Shown here: in pieces, positions 45,455-55,914 of the stretch
Position numbering within the stretch: position 1 is the first letter of the stretch
Layout of the letters: the number at the start of each line of letters is the position of its first letter
Notes under the pieces: model-generated
Told to the model about the DNA's origin: nothing
Seen by the model: the letters and a program-made list of their open reading frames with translations, nothing else
Databases searched by the model: none
Made by a program: the position numbers and the translations under genes
Source of the DNA: Lysobacter firmicutimachus
Lineage (GTDB): Bacteria; Pseudomonadota; Gammaproteobacteria; Xanthomonadales; Xanthomonadaceae
Length of the DNA stretch: 64,000 bases
Assembly: GCF_037027445.1 (NCBI RefSeq)
Contig: NZ_JBANDL010000002.1
Location: 434,001-498,000 of the forward strand
Reading direction: 5' to 3'

Positions 45455-45574
45455 GCACAAACTTCTGGCCGTTTGGCCATGGCACCGATCGCTGATGGGT
45501 GCCGATCAGTACGGACTTCCGGTGAGTGCATGCGGGCTGTGCCGGCAGCTGGATCAATCAATGGGCGACGAGAA

Positions 45575-48500
45575 ATGAATATTTCCCGGTTAATAAGTGG
45601 TGGGACCGGCGATCAAGCGGGGGGCATGCTGCATGCGGCCCTCGGAATCCTGTTGCGGCGCGGCGCGCAAGCGCCTGCGCGTGGTTGGCGGCGCGGGCTC
45701 GCATGGAGCTTTCTGCTGCTGGCGCAGTTCGCGGCCGGGCAGGCGCTGGCGCAGACGGAGAATTTTTGTGAGGTAGTTGCTGGAGAGCGGCCCATCTATT
45801 CGCTGAGCGGCGGCGGCGGCACGGTCACAATACGTAAGTTCTTCCCGGGCGACACGGCCATGCCGACGCGGTTCACGATCGCCGACCCGGGCTCGAACGC
45901 CAACGGCTCCAACGGCCTGATGGTCGACTCGACGGCCGGGCTCCTGCTGTATGTCAACCGCGATTTAAACAATGGAACCGTCCAGCTCAGGGCCATAGAC
46001 GGCAGCGGTGCCGCAACCGACGCGGCGCAGCCCTTCACCGTCGCCGAGGGCGAAATAAACGCAGGCGATGTCGACGTCGTCCGAGGCGCCTGGGCGCCGG
46101 CGAGCCCCGCGTTTCCCAACGGCGTTGGCTACATCTCGTCCGGTTCGAATCCCGTCGTGCTCTATCCGATCATTCCCGTCACCGGCGGCACGGGGAGCAA
46201 TCGCTATACGATTGGCGCTCGCATCGTACTCACTCCCGATTTTCCCCCGGAAGGCGGCGGCACCGGCGATCTGATTTTCTCCAGCGCCACCGAGGGCATG
46301 GTGGCCGTCGGCAGGGACTTCTACGCCTTCAATCTCACCGCCAGCACCTTGACCCGCCTCACCCGCCCGGTGTTGGCCGATGGGTCGGAGAACACCAATC
46401 AGTGGAACGCTCTGGCAGCGACCGCAAACTCCGTCTACGTCTCGAACAACACCGGCAACTATCTCTACAACCGAACCACCGGCCGGTATGACATTCCGTT
46501 CGGTGCGGCGAGTGTCAACGACACGGCGTCGTGCGCCGTTCCTACCGGTTTCCCGCTGGTGCCCAATATTTCGGGCTTGGTGAAAACGCTGGCTTCGGTC
46601 AACGGCACGCCGTATGTGGCCGGCGAACCGATCAAGGCCGGCGACACGCTGGTTTATCGCCTCCAGTTCCGCAACACGGGCAGCGACGCGGGCACGGTCT
46701 ACACCAACAACGTCATCGAGACCATTCCGCCGAACACGACCTATCTGGCCGGCCACCCGGAGCAGGACTTCGGCACCTGCACCGTCACCGGGACCACTCT
46801 TAACTGTACGCCCACTTGCTCGGGCCCCACCTGTGTGAACATCAATACCGTCGCAGTTCCGGCGGGCGGCACTGGCGATTTGACCCTCGTCGTCGAGGTC
46901 AATGACCCGCTGCCGAGCGGCGTGGCGGAAATCAACAACGTCGTGGCGGCTACCATCGGCCGGCGTAACGACGGGACCGGCGGTACGCCGATCAATTGCG
47001 CGGCTCCCGGCAACGACTGCACCGAGGTGACCCCGATCATCAACGTCGTCAAGACGCTGATCACCGGCGGCCCGACGGCGGCCGCGGGCGAAACCCTGGT
47101 TTATCAGATCCAACTGACCAACAGCGGCACCACCCCGGCCACCATTCCGGTCGGTGGCGTTACCGAGACCGTGCCGACGGCGACCACCGCCGCGGCGGGC
47201 GACAGCTTCAATTGTGCCGCCGGCGCGGCGGCGGGCACGAGCTGCACCAACACGGCGGCGGTTACGATCGCTCCGGGCGCCTCGCAGGATCTAACCTTCC
47301 GGGTGACGGTACTCGACCCGCTGCCCGCGGGTACCGCCAACATCGTCAATACCGTCGCACTGCCGCAGTTCGTCGATTGCGCATCGCCGGGCAACGACTG
47401 CTCGGAGGACACGCCGACGGCCGCGACGGTGACGTTGTCCAAGGCACTGACCAGCGAAAGCGGTACCCAGGCGGGCATCGCCGAAGCGGGCGAGACCCTG
47501 ACCTACACGATCACCCTGAGCAACAGCGGTGGTACGGCGGCGAGCTACGACCTGACCGATACGCTGAGCGCGGGCCTGACCTACGTCAGCTCGACCCCGG
47601 GCGGCAGCAATGCGGGTCAGACCACGACCTGGACGGCGTTGAGCGTGCCGGCCAACGGCACGCTGCAGGTGACGGTGGTGGCGACGGTGAATACGCCGAT
47701 CGCCAGTGCGGATGTCCGCAACCTGACCAAGCGCACGGGCGATCCGGACCCGACCTGTCCGTCGACCACGTGCGTGGTGACGCCGACCGCCGGTGCGGTG
47801 ACCTTGGCCAAGGCGCTGACGACCGAGAGTGGTACCCAGGCGGGCATCGCCGAAGCGGGCGAGACGCTGACCTACACGATCACCCTGAGCAACAGCGGCG
47901 GTACGGCGGCGAGCTACGACCTGACCGATACGCTGAGCGCGGGCCTGACCTACGTCAGCTCGACCCCGGGCGGCAGCAATGCGGGTCAGACCACGACCTG
48001 GACGGCGTTGAACGTGCCGGCCAACGGCACGCTGCAGGTGACGGTGGTGGCGACGGTGAATACGCCGATCGCCAGTGCGGACGTCCGCAACCTGACCAAG
48101 CGCACGGGCGATCCGGACCCGGTCTGTCCGTCGAGCGCGTGCGTGGTGACGCCGACCGCCGGCGTGGTGACCTTGGCCAAGGCGTTGACCAGTGAAAGCG
48201 GTACCCAGGCGGGCATCGCCGAAGCGGGCGAGACCCTGACCTACACAATCACCCTGAGCAACAGCGGCGGTTCGGCGGCGAGCTATAACCTGACCGATAC
48301 GCTGAGCGCGGGCCTGACCTACGTCAGCTCGACCTCGGGCGGCAGCAATGCGGGTCAGACCACGACCTGGACGGCGTTGAACGTGCCGGCCAACGGCACG
48401 CTGCAGGTGACGGTGGTGGCGACGGTGAATACGCCGATCGCCAGCGCGGATGTCCGCAACCTGACCAAGCGCACGGGCGATCCGGACCCGACCTGTCCGT

Positions 48501-51500
48501 CGAGCGCGTGCGTGGTGACGCCGACCGCCGGTGCGGTGACCTTGGCGAAGGCGCTGACGACCGAGAGCGGTACCCAGGCGGGCATCGCCGAAGCGGGCGA
48601 GACGCTGACCTACACGATCACCCTGAGCAACAGCGGCGGTACGGCGGCGAGCTACGACCTGACCGATACGCTGAGCGCGGGCCTGACCTACGTCAGCTCG
48701 ACCTCGGGCGGCAGCAATGCGGGTCAGACCACGACCTGGACGGCGTTGAACGTGCCGGCCAACGGCACGCTGCAGGTGACGGTGGTGGCGACGGTGAATA
48801 CGCCGATCGCCAGTGCGGACGTCCGCAACCTGACCAAGCGCACGGGCGATCCGGACCCGGTCTGTCCGTCGACCGCGTGCGTGGTGACGCCGACGTTGGG
48901 CCAAGTGTTGTTGTCTAAGGCGCTGACGACCGAAAGCGGTACCCAGGCGGGCATCGCCGAGGCGGGCGAGACCTTGACCTACACGATCACCCTGAGCAAC
49001 AGCGGCGGTACGGCGGCGAGCTACGACCTGACCGATACGCTGAGCGCGGGCCTGACCTACGTCAGCTCGACCCCGGGCGGCAGCAATGCGGGTCAGACCA
49101 CGACCTGGACGGCGTTGAGCGTGCCGGCCAACGGCACGCTGCAGGTGACGGTGGTGGCGACGGTGAATACGCCGATCGCCAGTGCGGACGTCCGCAACCT
49201 GACCAAGCGCACGGGCGATCCGGACCCGGTCTGTCCGTCGAGCGCGTGCGTGGTGACGCCGACCGCCGGCGTGGTGACCTTGGCCAAGGCGTTGACCAGT
49301 GAAAGCGGTACCCAGGCGGGCATCGCCGAAGCGGGCGAGACGCTGACCTACACGATCACCCTGAGCAACAGCGGCGGTACGGCGGCGAGCTACGACCTGA
49401 CCGATACGCTGAGCGCGGGCCTGACCTACGTCAGCTCGACCCCGGGCGGCAGCAATGCGGGTCAGACCACGACCTGGACGGCGTTGAGCGTGCCGGCCAA
49501 CGGCACGCTGCAGGTGACGGTGGTGGCGACGGTGAATACGCCGATCGCCAGTGCGGATGTCCGCAACCTGACCAAGCGCACGGGCGATCCGGACCCGACC
49601 TGTCCGTCGAGCGCGTGCGTGGTGACGCCGACCGCCGGTGCGGTGACCTTGGCCAAGGCGTTGACCAGTGAAAGCGGTACCCAGGCGGGCATCGCCGAAG
49701 CGGGCGAGACCCTGACCTACACGATCACCCTGAGCAACAGCGGCGGTTCGGCGGCGAGCTACGACCTGACCGATACGCTGAGCGCGGGCCTGACCTACGT
49801 CAGCTCGACCTCGGGCGGCAGCAATGCGGGTCAGACCACGACCTGGACGGCATTGAACGTGCCGGCCAACGGCATGCTGCAGGTGACGGTGGTGGCGACG
49901 GTGAATACGCTGATCGCCAGCGCGGATGTCCGCAACCTGACCAAGCGCACGGGCGATCCGGACCCGACCTGTCCGTCGAACGCGTGCGTGGTGACGCCGG
50001 TAGAGCCGCCGGTGGTTGGCTACGCGAAGTCGGCCAGTACGACCGCTTCGGTGGTCCAGGGAGATACGATCACCTACGCGCTGACCACCACCGTGGGCAA
50101 CGCGCCGACGCGCAATGTCCTGACCCTGACCGACACCCTCGGCACGGGCCTGGACTTCGTCGCGGTGACCGGTTCGGCCGGCTACGCCTGCAACGGGGCC
50201 AATCCGCTGGTGTGCACGTTGCCGGCCGGCACGGCGCCGGGCACCTACACGGTGACCTACACCGCGCGGGTCAATGCGCAGGCGTCGGAGACGGTGGACA
50301 ACGCCGTCGTCGGCAGCGGCTCGGACAACCCGACCTGCCAGGGCAGCTGCATCACCAGCACTCCGGTGGTGGTGTTGCAGAGCCTGCGGGTGATCAAGCA
50401 GGCCTCGCCGCGCGACGTGAAGATCGGCGATCTGGTGCGCTACACGGTCTCGGTCGAGAACACCGGCACCGTCGACGCGATCGACGCGACCCTGGTCGAT
50501 ACGCCGCCGGCCGGCTTCAGCTTCGTCGACGGCTCGCTGAGCGTGGCCGATCGCGACGGTGCGGGCCGCCTGGTCGGTACCTATCCGATCCAGGTCGACC
50601 AGGTCGACATCGCCGCCGGTGAGCGGGCGACGTTCACCTACCTGCTGCGGGTCGGCGCCGGCGTGCGTCCGGGCATCCACACCAACCATGCGCTGATGCG
50701 CGACAACGGTCGCGTGGCTTCGAACGAGGCTACCGCCAACGTTCAACTGATCGCCGATCCGCTGCTCGACGAGTCGCTGATCCTGGGCACGGTGTTCGAC
50801 GACCGCGACGGCGACGGCTGGCAGGACAGTGCGGCGATGGACGAGGTCAAGGTCCAGGGCGGCTTCGCGCCGGAGGCCTACGTGCCGAACTCGACCACGG
50901 TCGATCGCGGCGCCGGTCCGACGCCGGAGCCGGATGCGAGCTCGCCGATGCTGCACGGCATCGCCCTGGGCAGCATCGCCGGCCGGCAGTCCGACGCCGA
51001 TCCGGTCTCGGCCCACACCGTGGTGATCCGTCAGCGCCTGAACGCGCTGAGCTTCAACGACGGGTTCAAGCTGACCACTAAGCAGGGCGTGACCGTGCGG
51101 ATGGATGCGGCCGGCACCACCCGGATCGAGCGCAGCGGCGATGCGGCCAAGAACCTCACGGCTGCGGCGCCGACGGTCGAACGTCGGGTCAGCCAGGGCG
51201 AGGGCGGCTACGTGGTCGATTACGTCGTCAGCAACACCGGCGTGGACGAGCGCGGCATCCCGGGCGTGCGCATCGCTTCGGTGGAAGGCGTGTTGATGGA
51301 GACCGACCAGTTCGGCCGTTACCACCTGGAGGGCGTCGATGTGGGCACCCTGGAGCGCGGCCGCAACTTCATCCTCAAGATCGATCCCGCGACCCTGCCG
51401 CCGGGCAGCGTGTTCACCACCGACAACCCGCTGGTGCGTCGCGTCACCCCGGGCCTGCCGGTCCGCTTCGACTGGGGCGTCAAGCTGCCGGCCGGGCTGA

Positions 51501-52105
51501 TCGAAGGCGGCCAGGAGCAGGTCGAGATGGAACTGGGCGAAGTCTTCTTCGCCCCGGGCAGCGCCGAAGTGCGGGCGCAGTACCTGCCGGTGGTCGAGAA
51601 GATGGCTGAGCAGGTCAAGCGCCACCGCGGCGGCGAGGTGGTGATCGTGGCCAACGGCGACACGCAGTCGCTGGCCTTCGATCGCGCCAGCGCGGTCAAG
51701 GATGCGCTGATGAAGCAGTTGCCGGCCGATGCGGCGCAGGCGCTGAAGGTCAGCGTGCGCGGCGACGCCGACGATCCGGGTTCGTTGATCGTCGGCCTGG
51801 GCGAGGGCGGTGCGTTGCTCGGCACGGTGTTGTTCGACACCGACAAGTCGACCATCAAGCCGCAGTTCGAACCGCTGCTGGACAAGGTCGCCAAGGCCCT
51901 GGACAGCATGAAGGGCGGCGTCGTCGCCATCGTCGGCCACACCGACGTGCGTGCGTCCTACGAGTACAACACCGCGCTCGGCATGCGGCGCGCCAAGGCG
52001 GTCTACGAGGCATTGGCTCAACGGCTCAGCCCCGAGGTTCGCGCCAAGGTGCGGGTCGAGTCCAGTAACGATCCGACAGCTCCTGTCGGCGCGAAGCGGA
52101 ACTGA
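45575..52105 (+). CDS. Large DUF11-repeat surface protein with tandem OmpA-like domains
   Basis: About 2176 residues from the ATG at 45575; alternative starts at 45473 and 45530 are in frame. Signal sequence RRGLAWSFLLLAQFAAGQAL follows a long basic n-region. Then come a ~310-residue N-terminal beta domain (TENFCEVVAGERPIYSLSGG) and DUF11-type beta-sandwich repeats (GDTLVYRLQFRNTGSDAGTV and following), seven of them almost identical (see repeat). Two further DUF11 domains follow (QASPRDVKIGDLVRYTVSVE). The C-terminus has two OmpA-like peptidoglycan-binding domains in series: about 1985-2065 (ELGEVFFAPGSAEVRAQYLP) and 2085-2170 (GTVLFDTDKSTIKPQFEPLL). It should span the envelope, wall-anchored by the OmpA part and exposing DUF11 modules. 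The barrel gene 12 nt downstream is probably its partner. Confidence 0.85.
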   Translation: MNISRLISGGTGDQAGGMLHAALGILLRRGAQAPARGWRRGLAWSFLLLAQFAAGQALAQTENFCEVVAGERPIYSLSGGGGTVTIRKFFPGDTAMPTRFTIADPGSNANGSNGLMVDSTAGLLLYVNRDLNNGTVQLRAIDGSGAATDAAQPFTVAEGEINAGDVDVVRGAWAPASPAFPNGVGYISSGSNPVVLYPIIPVTGGTGSNRYTIGARIVLTPDFPPEGGGTGDLIFSSATEGMVAVGRDFYAFNLTASTLTRLTRPVLADGSENTNQWNALAATANSVYVSNNTGNYLYNRTTGRYDIPFGAASVNDTASCAVPTGFPLVPNISGLVKTLASVNGTPYVAGEPIKAGDTLVYRLQFRNTGSDAGTVYTNNVIETIPPNTTYLAGHPEQDFGTCTVTGTTLNCTPTCSGPTCVNINTVAVPAGGTGDLTLVVEVNDPLPSGVAEINNVVAATIGRRNDGTGGTPINCAAPGNDCTEVTPIINVVKTLITGGPTAAAGETLVYQIQLTNSGTTPATIPVGGVTETVPTATTAAAGDSFNCAAGAAAGTSCTNTAAVTIAPGASQDLTFRVTVLDPLPAGTANIVNTVALPQFVDCASPGNDCSEDTPTAATVTLSKALTSESGTQAGIAEAGETLTYTITLSNSGGTAASYDLTDTLSAGLTYVSSTPGGSNAGQTTTWTALSVPANGTLQVTVVATVNTPIASADVRNLTKRTGDPDPTCPSTTCVVTPTAGAVTLAKALTTESGTQAGIAEAGETLTYTITLSNSGGTAASYDLTDTLSAGLTYVSSTPGGSNAGQTTTWTALNVPANGTLQVTVVATVNTPIASADVRNLTKRTGDPDPVCPSSACVVTPTAGVVTLAKALTSESGTQAGIAEAGETLTYTITLSNSGGSAASYNLTDTLSAGLTYVSSTSGGSNAGQTTTWTALNVPANGTLQVTVVATVNTPIASADVRNLTKRTGDPDPTCPSSACVVTPTAGAVTLAKALTTESGTQAGIAEAGETLTYTITLSNSGGTAASYDLTDTLSAGLTYVSSTSGGSNAGQTTTWTALNVPANGTLQVTVVATVNTPIASADVRNLTKRTGDPDPVCPSTACVVTPTLGQVLLSKALTTESGTQAGIAEAGETLTYTITLSNSGGTAASYDLTDTLSAGLTYVSSTPGGSNAGQTTTWTALSVPANGTLQVTVVATVNTPIASADVRNLTKRTGDPDPVCPSSACVVTPTAGVVTLAKALTSESGTQAGIAEAGETLTYTITLSNSGGTAASYDLTDTLSAGLTYVSSTPGGSNAGQTTTWTALSVPANGTLQVTVVATVNTPIASADVRNLTKRTGDPDPTCPSSACVVTPTAGAVTLAKALTSESGTQAGIAEAGETLTYTITLSNSGGSAASYDLTDTLSAGLTYVSSTSGGSNAGQTTTWTALNVPANGMLQVTVVATVNTLIASADVRNLTKRTGDPDPTCPSNACVVTPVEPPVVGYAKSASTTASVVQGDTITYALTTTVGNAPTRNVLTLTDTLGTGLDFVAVTGSAGYACNGANPLVCTLPAGTAPGTYTVTYTARVNAQASETVDNAVVGSGSDNPTCQGSCITSTPVVVLQSLRVIKQASPRDVKIGDLVRYTVSVENTGTVDAIDATLVDTPPAGFSFVDGSLSVADRDGAGRLVGTYPIQVDQVDIAAGERATFTYLLRVGAGVRPGIHTNHALMRDNGRVASNEATANVQLIADPLLDESLILGTVFDDRDGDGWQDSAAMDEVKVQGGFAPEAYVPNSTTVDRGAGPTPEPDASSPMLHGIALGSIAGRQSDADPVSAHTVVIRQRLNALSFNDGFKLTTKQGVTVRMDAAGTTRIERSGDAAKNLTAAAPTVERRVSQGEGGYVVDYVVSNTGVDERGIPGVRIASVEGVLMETDQFGRYHLEGVDVGTLERGRNFILKIDPATLPPGSVFTTDNPLVRRVTPGLPVRFDWGVKLPAGLIEGGQEQVEMELGEVFFAPGSAEVRAQYLPVVEKMAEQVKRHRGGEVVIVANGDTQSLAFDRASAVKDALMKQLPADAAQALKVSVRGDADDPGSLIVGLGEGGALLGTVLFDTDKSTIKPQFEPLLDKVAKALDSMKGGVVAIVGHTDVRASYEYNTALGMRRAKAVYEALAQRLSPEVRAKVRVESSNDPTAPVGAKRN
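47429..50011 (+). repeat. Seven near-identical tandem 369-bp (123-residue) DUF11 repeats
   Basis: Units begin at 47429, 47798, 48167, 48536, 48905, 49274 and 49643, each starting near (V)TL(S/A)KALT(S/T)ESGTQAG and ending CVVTPTAG-like. Only scattered base changes separate the copies, far fewer than between these and the other DUF11 domains of the same protein. That pattern means recent amplification or ongoing gene conversion. Copy number is likely to vary between strains. Confidence 0.95.
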
Positions 52106-52117
52106 GGGGGCTGGATC

Positions 52118-55100
52118 ATGAAGACGAACATGAAGATGAAGCTGCTGGACTACACCCTGATCGGCCTGCTGGCGGGCGTTGCCCCGCTCGCGGCCGCACA
52201 GGACTCCGGACACACGCAAGCCAAGGCCGAGGCCGGCTACGTCGATACGGGCAAGTGCACTGAGGCCGGTTGCAGCGGCGAAGACGGCCTGCTGTTCAAG
52301 CTGCGCACGCGCAGCTACAGCAAGCCGGTGACCGAGGGCACCAACAAGCAGTCCTCGTCCGAGGCGCTGCAGCCGGACCGTCGGGTGTCGGTGGCGCTGG
52401 AACAGCCGGGCAAGGCGGTGGCGATCGGCAAGTGGTCGGTCAGCCTGCCCAACGGCGGGGTGATCTGGGCGACCGAGGACCCCACCCTCGGCCGTCCGGA
52501 GATGAACGTCAGCGCGACCAGCCTGGTCTCGTTCGACGGCACCCGGATCGTCAAGCCGGTGCGCTTCTACGCCTACAACAACTACTCCTCGTTCATCCAA
52601 CGCGCGGAAGTGCTGGTCTACCGCGCCACCGACACCGACCTGGTCGATCCGCTGGCCAAGGTCGAGCTGCCGGTCGCCGCGGTCAGCGACGTGGAGTGGG
52701 ACGGCACGCTGCCGGCCGGCTACGCCGCCCGCGCCGGCGACGAACTGCTGTACCTGGTGCGCGCCTACGGCGCCGACGGCAGCGTCGACGAGACCTATCC
52801 GCAGCGCATGCAGCTGGTGCGCCCGGAAGAGGCCGAGCGCGGCCTGCAGACCCTGCGCAACGCGATGGAGCGCAAGGACGGCACCGCGCTGGGCATCGAC
52901 GAGGCGCAGCGCCGCAGCCTGACCGAATCGACCTTCGGCAGCAGCACCCTGCGTCAGCAGAACATCGGCATCTACGGCTCGCGCATTCGCATCCAGGGCC
53001 GCAACATCCCCGAGAACTACGCGGTCACCATCAACGGCCGCAGCTTCCCGGTCGACCTGGAGCGCAAGCTGGTCGCCGAGTACCTGGAGCCGATCGGCCG
53101 CCACCGATACGACCTGAAGCTCAAGGGCGAGGGCGGCCAGATCGAGCACACGCTCGACATCGACGTCAGCGGCCGCTACATGTTCGCCGTCGCGATCGCC
53201 GACCTGACCGCGTCCAAGGGCAGCACCTCCGGCTCGGTCGAACCGCTGGCCGGCGACGAGCACTTCGACAAGGACTTGGTGGTCGACGGCCGCCTGGCGT
53301 TCTATCTGAAGGGCAAGATCAAGGGCAAGTACCTGGTCACCGCCCAGGCCGACACCCGCGAGCGCGAAGTCGAGCAGCTGTTCAACGGCTTCTGGAAGGC
53401 CGATCCGCAGAACATCTTCCGCCGCCTGGACCCGGACCTGTACTACCCGGTCTACGGCGACGATTCGACCACCTACCGCGACGTCGACACCATGGGCCGG
53501 CTGTACGTCCGGGTCGACTGGGACAAGAGCCAGGCGTTGTGGGGCAACTACGACACCGGCATCACCGGCACCGAGTTCGGCCAGTACAGCCGCTCGCTGT
53601 ACGGCGGCGCGCTGAACTGGCGCAGCCGCCGCAGCACCGCGCTCGGCGAGCCGGGCAGCGAGCTGCGCCTGTTCGGTTCCGAAGCGCAGACCGCGCCCGG
53701 CCACAGCGAGTTCCTCGGCACCGGCGGCAGCCTGTACTACCTCAAGCACACCGACGTGCTGCCGGGCTCGGACAAGGTCGTGCTGGAAGTGCGCGACGCC
53801 ACCACCGGCCGGGTCGAGAACCGCATCGACCTGATCCGCGGCGCCGACTACGAGATCGACGAGATGCAGGGCCGCCTGCTGCTGACCCGTCCGCTGGCCC
53901 AGGTGACCCGCGAGAACATCCCGACCCTGACCCGCGACGCGCCGCTGGACGGCTACAGTCAGGTGCTGCTGGTCGACTACGAATTCGTCCCCAACGGCTT
54001 CGACGCCGACTCGGTCACCGCCGGCTTCCGCGGCAAGCACTGGTTCGGCGACCACGTCGCCCTGGGCGGCACCTACATCGACGAGAACCGCGCCGGCGAA
54101 GACTACACGCTCAAGGGCGCCGACCTGACCTTGCAGGCCGGCCGCGGTACCTACCTCAAGCTCGAGCACAGCAAGACCGAAGCGACCAGCGCGCCGATCT
54201 TCTACTCCGACAACGGCGGCCTGAGCTTCAGCGAGATCAATTCCGGCCTGGGCGCCCGCGAGGGCAGCGCCAGCGCGGTCGAGGCGCGGGCCAACTTCAA
54301 GGAACTGGGCTGGACCCAGCTGGACTGGTCGGCCGGCGCCTGGTGGCGCCAGGTCGACGCCGGCTACTCGATCTCGCGCTACGACATCGGCCAGAAGGTC
54401 GAGGAACGCGGTTTCGAGGTGCTGGGCCAGTTCAGCCCGACCTTCAACATCTACGGCCGCTACAGCCGCGCGACCCGCGGCGAGGACGCACTGACCCAGG
54501 CCCAGCTGACCGGCGAATGGCGGATCACCGACGCCACCACCTGGGCGGCGGAAATCCGCCGGGTCGAGGAAGACCGCAATGGCCTGGACGCGGCCGGCGT
54601 GCTCGGCGCTTTGCAATACAAGCACCGCTTCGGCAGCCGCTTCGACCTGTACGGCACCGCCCAGGTGACCCTGGACGACGACGGCGGCCGCTACCGCGAC
54701 AACGACGCCTTCACCCTCGGCGGCAAGTACGTGTTCGGCAACCTGTCCAGCGTCGGCGCCGAACTGACCACCGGCGACCGCGGCGACGCGGCCCAGGTCA
54801 ACGCCGAGTACCGGATCCAGCCGGACCACACGATCTACGGCAGCTACACCTATTCGACCGACCGCACCGACTACGATCCGCTGTTCAACAACCGCCTGAA
54901 CTCGGGCTGGACCCTGGGCCAGCGCTGGCGCCTGTCGAACCAGGTCAACATGTTCAACGAAAGCCAGTTCCTCAAGGCGCCGAACGAGTCCGGCCTGGCG
55001 CATACCTTCGGCATGGATTTCTATCCCAGCCAGGGCTGGAACATCGGCTTCACCCTGCAGAGCGCGACCCTGGACAAGGCGATCGGCGAAGTCGACCGGC

Positions 55101-55819
55101 GCGCGGTCAGCGTCAGCGGCGGCCACACCTCCAACGACACCCAGTGGCAGAGCAAGCTGGAGTGGCGCGAGGACCGCGGCGCCGAGCAGCGCGAGCAGTG
55201 GGTGACCACCAACCACATCACCCACAAGTTCAACGAGAGCTTCCGCGTCGCCGGCCGCTTCAACTACTCCAAGACCACCGACGAGCTGAACCCGCAGGCC
55301 GGGGCCAAGTTCATCGAAGGCAACGTCGGCTTCGCCTGGCGGCCGTGGAACACGACCAAGTACGCGCTGCTGGGCAAGTACACGTACCTGTACGACGTGT
55401 CGGCGCTGCCACAGATCGGCGACAACGTGGCCTTCTACGACCAGAAGACCCAGGTGCTGTCGCTGGAGGGCATCTACAACCCGAACCACCACTGGGAGTT
55501 CGCCGGCAAGCTGGCGCGCCGCGAAGGCGAGGTGCGCTACGGCCGCCTGACCGGGCAGTGGGCCGATTCGGCCACGACCTTCGCCGCGGTGCAGACCCGC
55601 TACGAGTTCGCCGAAACCTGGCACGCGCTGGCCGAGTACCGCTGGCTCGACGTCAAGGACGGCGGCACCCGCCGCGGCTTCCTGGTCGGCGTCGACCGCG
55701 ACATCGGCCGCAACTTCCGCGTCGGCGTCGGCTACAACTTCACCGAGTTCAGCGACGACCTGACCAACTTCGACTACGACCACAAGGGCTGGTTCTTGAA
55801 CCTGCTTGGGACCTACTAG
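52118..55819 (+). CDS. Large outer-membrane beta-barrel protein, partner of the DUF11/OmpA protein
   Basis: 1233 residues, 12 nt after the DUF11/OmpA gene, with G-rich sequence before the ATG. Signal peptide MKMKLLDYTLIGLLAGVAPL to AAAQ. The N-terminal ~450 residues hold beta domains (YAVTINGRSFPVDLERKLVA, LDIDVSGRYMFAVAIADLTA) that could bind the neighbour protein. From about 480 alternating aromatic/polar strands (SVTAGFRGKHWFGDHVALGG, FEVLGQFSPTFNIYGRYSRA, YTYSTDRTDYDPLFNNRLNS) build a large barrel ending in GWFLNLLGTY. It lacks a TonB box and plug, so it is a porin- or secretion-type barrel rather than a TonB-dependent receptor. The pairing with a DUF11/OmpA protein suggests it exports or anchors that protein; this is inference from gene order. 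Confidence 0.75.
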   Translation: MKTNMKMKLLDYTLIGLLAGVAPLAAAQDSGHTQAKAEAGYVDTGKCTEAGCSGEDGLLFKLRTRSYSKPVTEGTNKQSSSEALQPDRRVSVALEQPGKAVAIGKWSVSLPNGGVIWATEDPTLGRPEMNVSATSLVSFDGTRIVKPVRFYAYNNYSSFIQRAEVLVYRATDTDLVDPLAKVELPVAAVSDVEWDGTLPAGYAARAGDELLYLVRAYGADGSVDETYPQRMQLVRPEEAERGLQTLRNAMERKDGTALGIDEAQRRSLTESTFGSSTLRQQNIGIYGSRIRIQGRNIPENYAVTINGRSFPVDLERKLVAEYLEPIGRHRYDLKLKGEGGQIEHTLDIDVSGRYMFAVAIADLTASKGSTSGSVEPLAGDEHFDKDLVVDGRLAFYLKGKIKGKYLVTAQADTREREVEQLFNGFWKADPQNIFRRLDPDLYYPVYGDDSTTYRDVDTMGRLYVRVDWDKSQALWGNYDTGITGTEFGQYSRSLYGGALNWRSRRSTALGEPGSELRLFGSEAQTAPGHSEFLGTGGSLYYLKHTDVLPGSDKVVLEVRDATTGRVENRIDLIRGADYEIDEMQGRLLLTRPLAQVTRENIPTLTRDAPLDGYSQVLLVDYEFVPNGFDADSVTAGFRGKHWFGDHVALGGTYIDENRAGEDYTLKGADLTLQAGRGTYLKLEHSKTEATSAPIFYSDNGGLSFSEINSGLGAREGSASAVEARANFKELGWTQLDWSAGAWWRQVDAGYSISRYDIGQKVEERGFEVLGQFSPTFNIYGRYSRATRGEDALTQAQLTGEWRITDATTWAAEIRRVEEDRNGLDAAGVLGALQYKHRFGSRFDLYGTAQVTLDDDGGRYRDNDAFTLGGKYVFGNLSSVGAELTTGDRGDAAQVNAEYRIQPDHTIYGSYTYSTDRTDYDPLFNNRLNSGWTLGQRWRLSNQVNMFNESQFLKAPNESGLAHTFGMDFYPSQGWNIGFTLQSATLDKAIGEVDRRAVSVSGGHTSNDTQWQSKLEWREDRGAEQREQWVTTNHITHKFNESFRVAGRFNYSKTTDELNPQAGAKFIEGNVGFAWRPWNTTKYALLGKYTYLYDVSALPQIGDNVAFYDQKTQVLSLEGIYNPNHHWEFAGKLARREGEVRYGRLTGQWADSATTFAAVQTRYEFAETWHALAEYRWLDVKDGGTRRGFLVGVDRDIGRNFRVGVGYNFTEFSDDLTNFDYDHKGWFLNLLGTY

Positions 55820-55914
55820 CCGAAAAGGCTTATGGGCGACCTCCGGGCTCTGCGGATAGGCTTTGCGCCGATGCTGAACGGGAGAGCGGCGTCTAGCTTG
55901 TCTATGGAGTGGTA

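Larger units (their letters stand above)
44885..45574. other. Upstream region of the DUF11/OmpA operon
   Basis: It contains two RcsAB/BvgA-like sites and an AT-richer stretch at 44940-45020, which together look like a control region. Only one doubtful short frame is present, listed separately. Confidence 0.45.

Noticed and set aside
47291..55783. A 2830-codon open frame on the minus strand opposite the DUF11/OmpA and barrel genes
   Set aside because: It spans two genes and their spacer, repeats exactly where the DUF11 units repeat, and has Arg/His-rich nonsense-like composition; a GC-bias artefact.
52118..55819. TonB-dependent receptor annotation for the large barrel
   Set aside because: No plug domain or TonB box is visible at the N-terminus.
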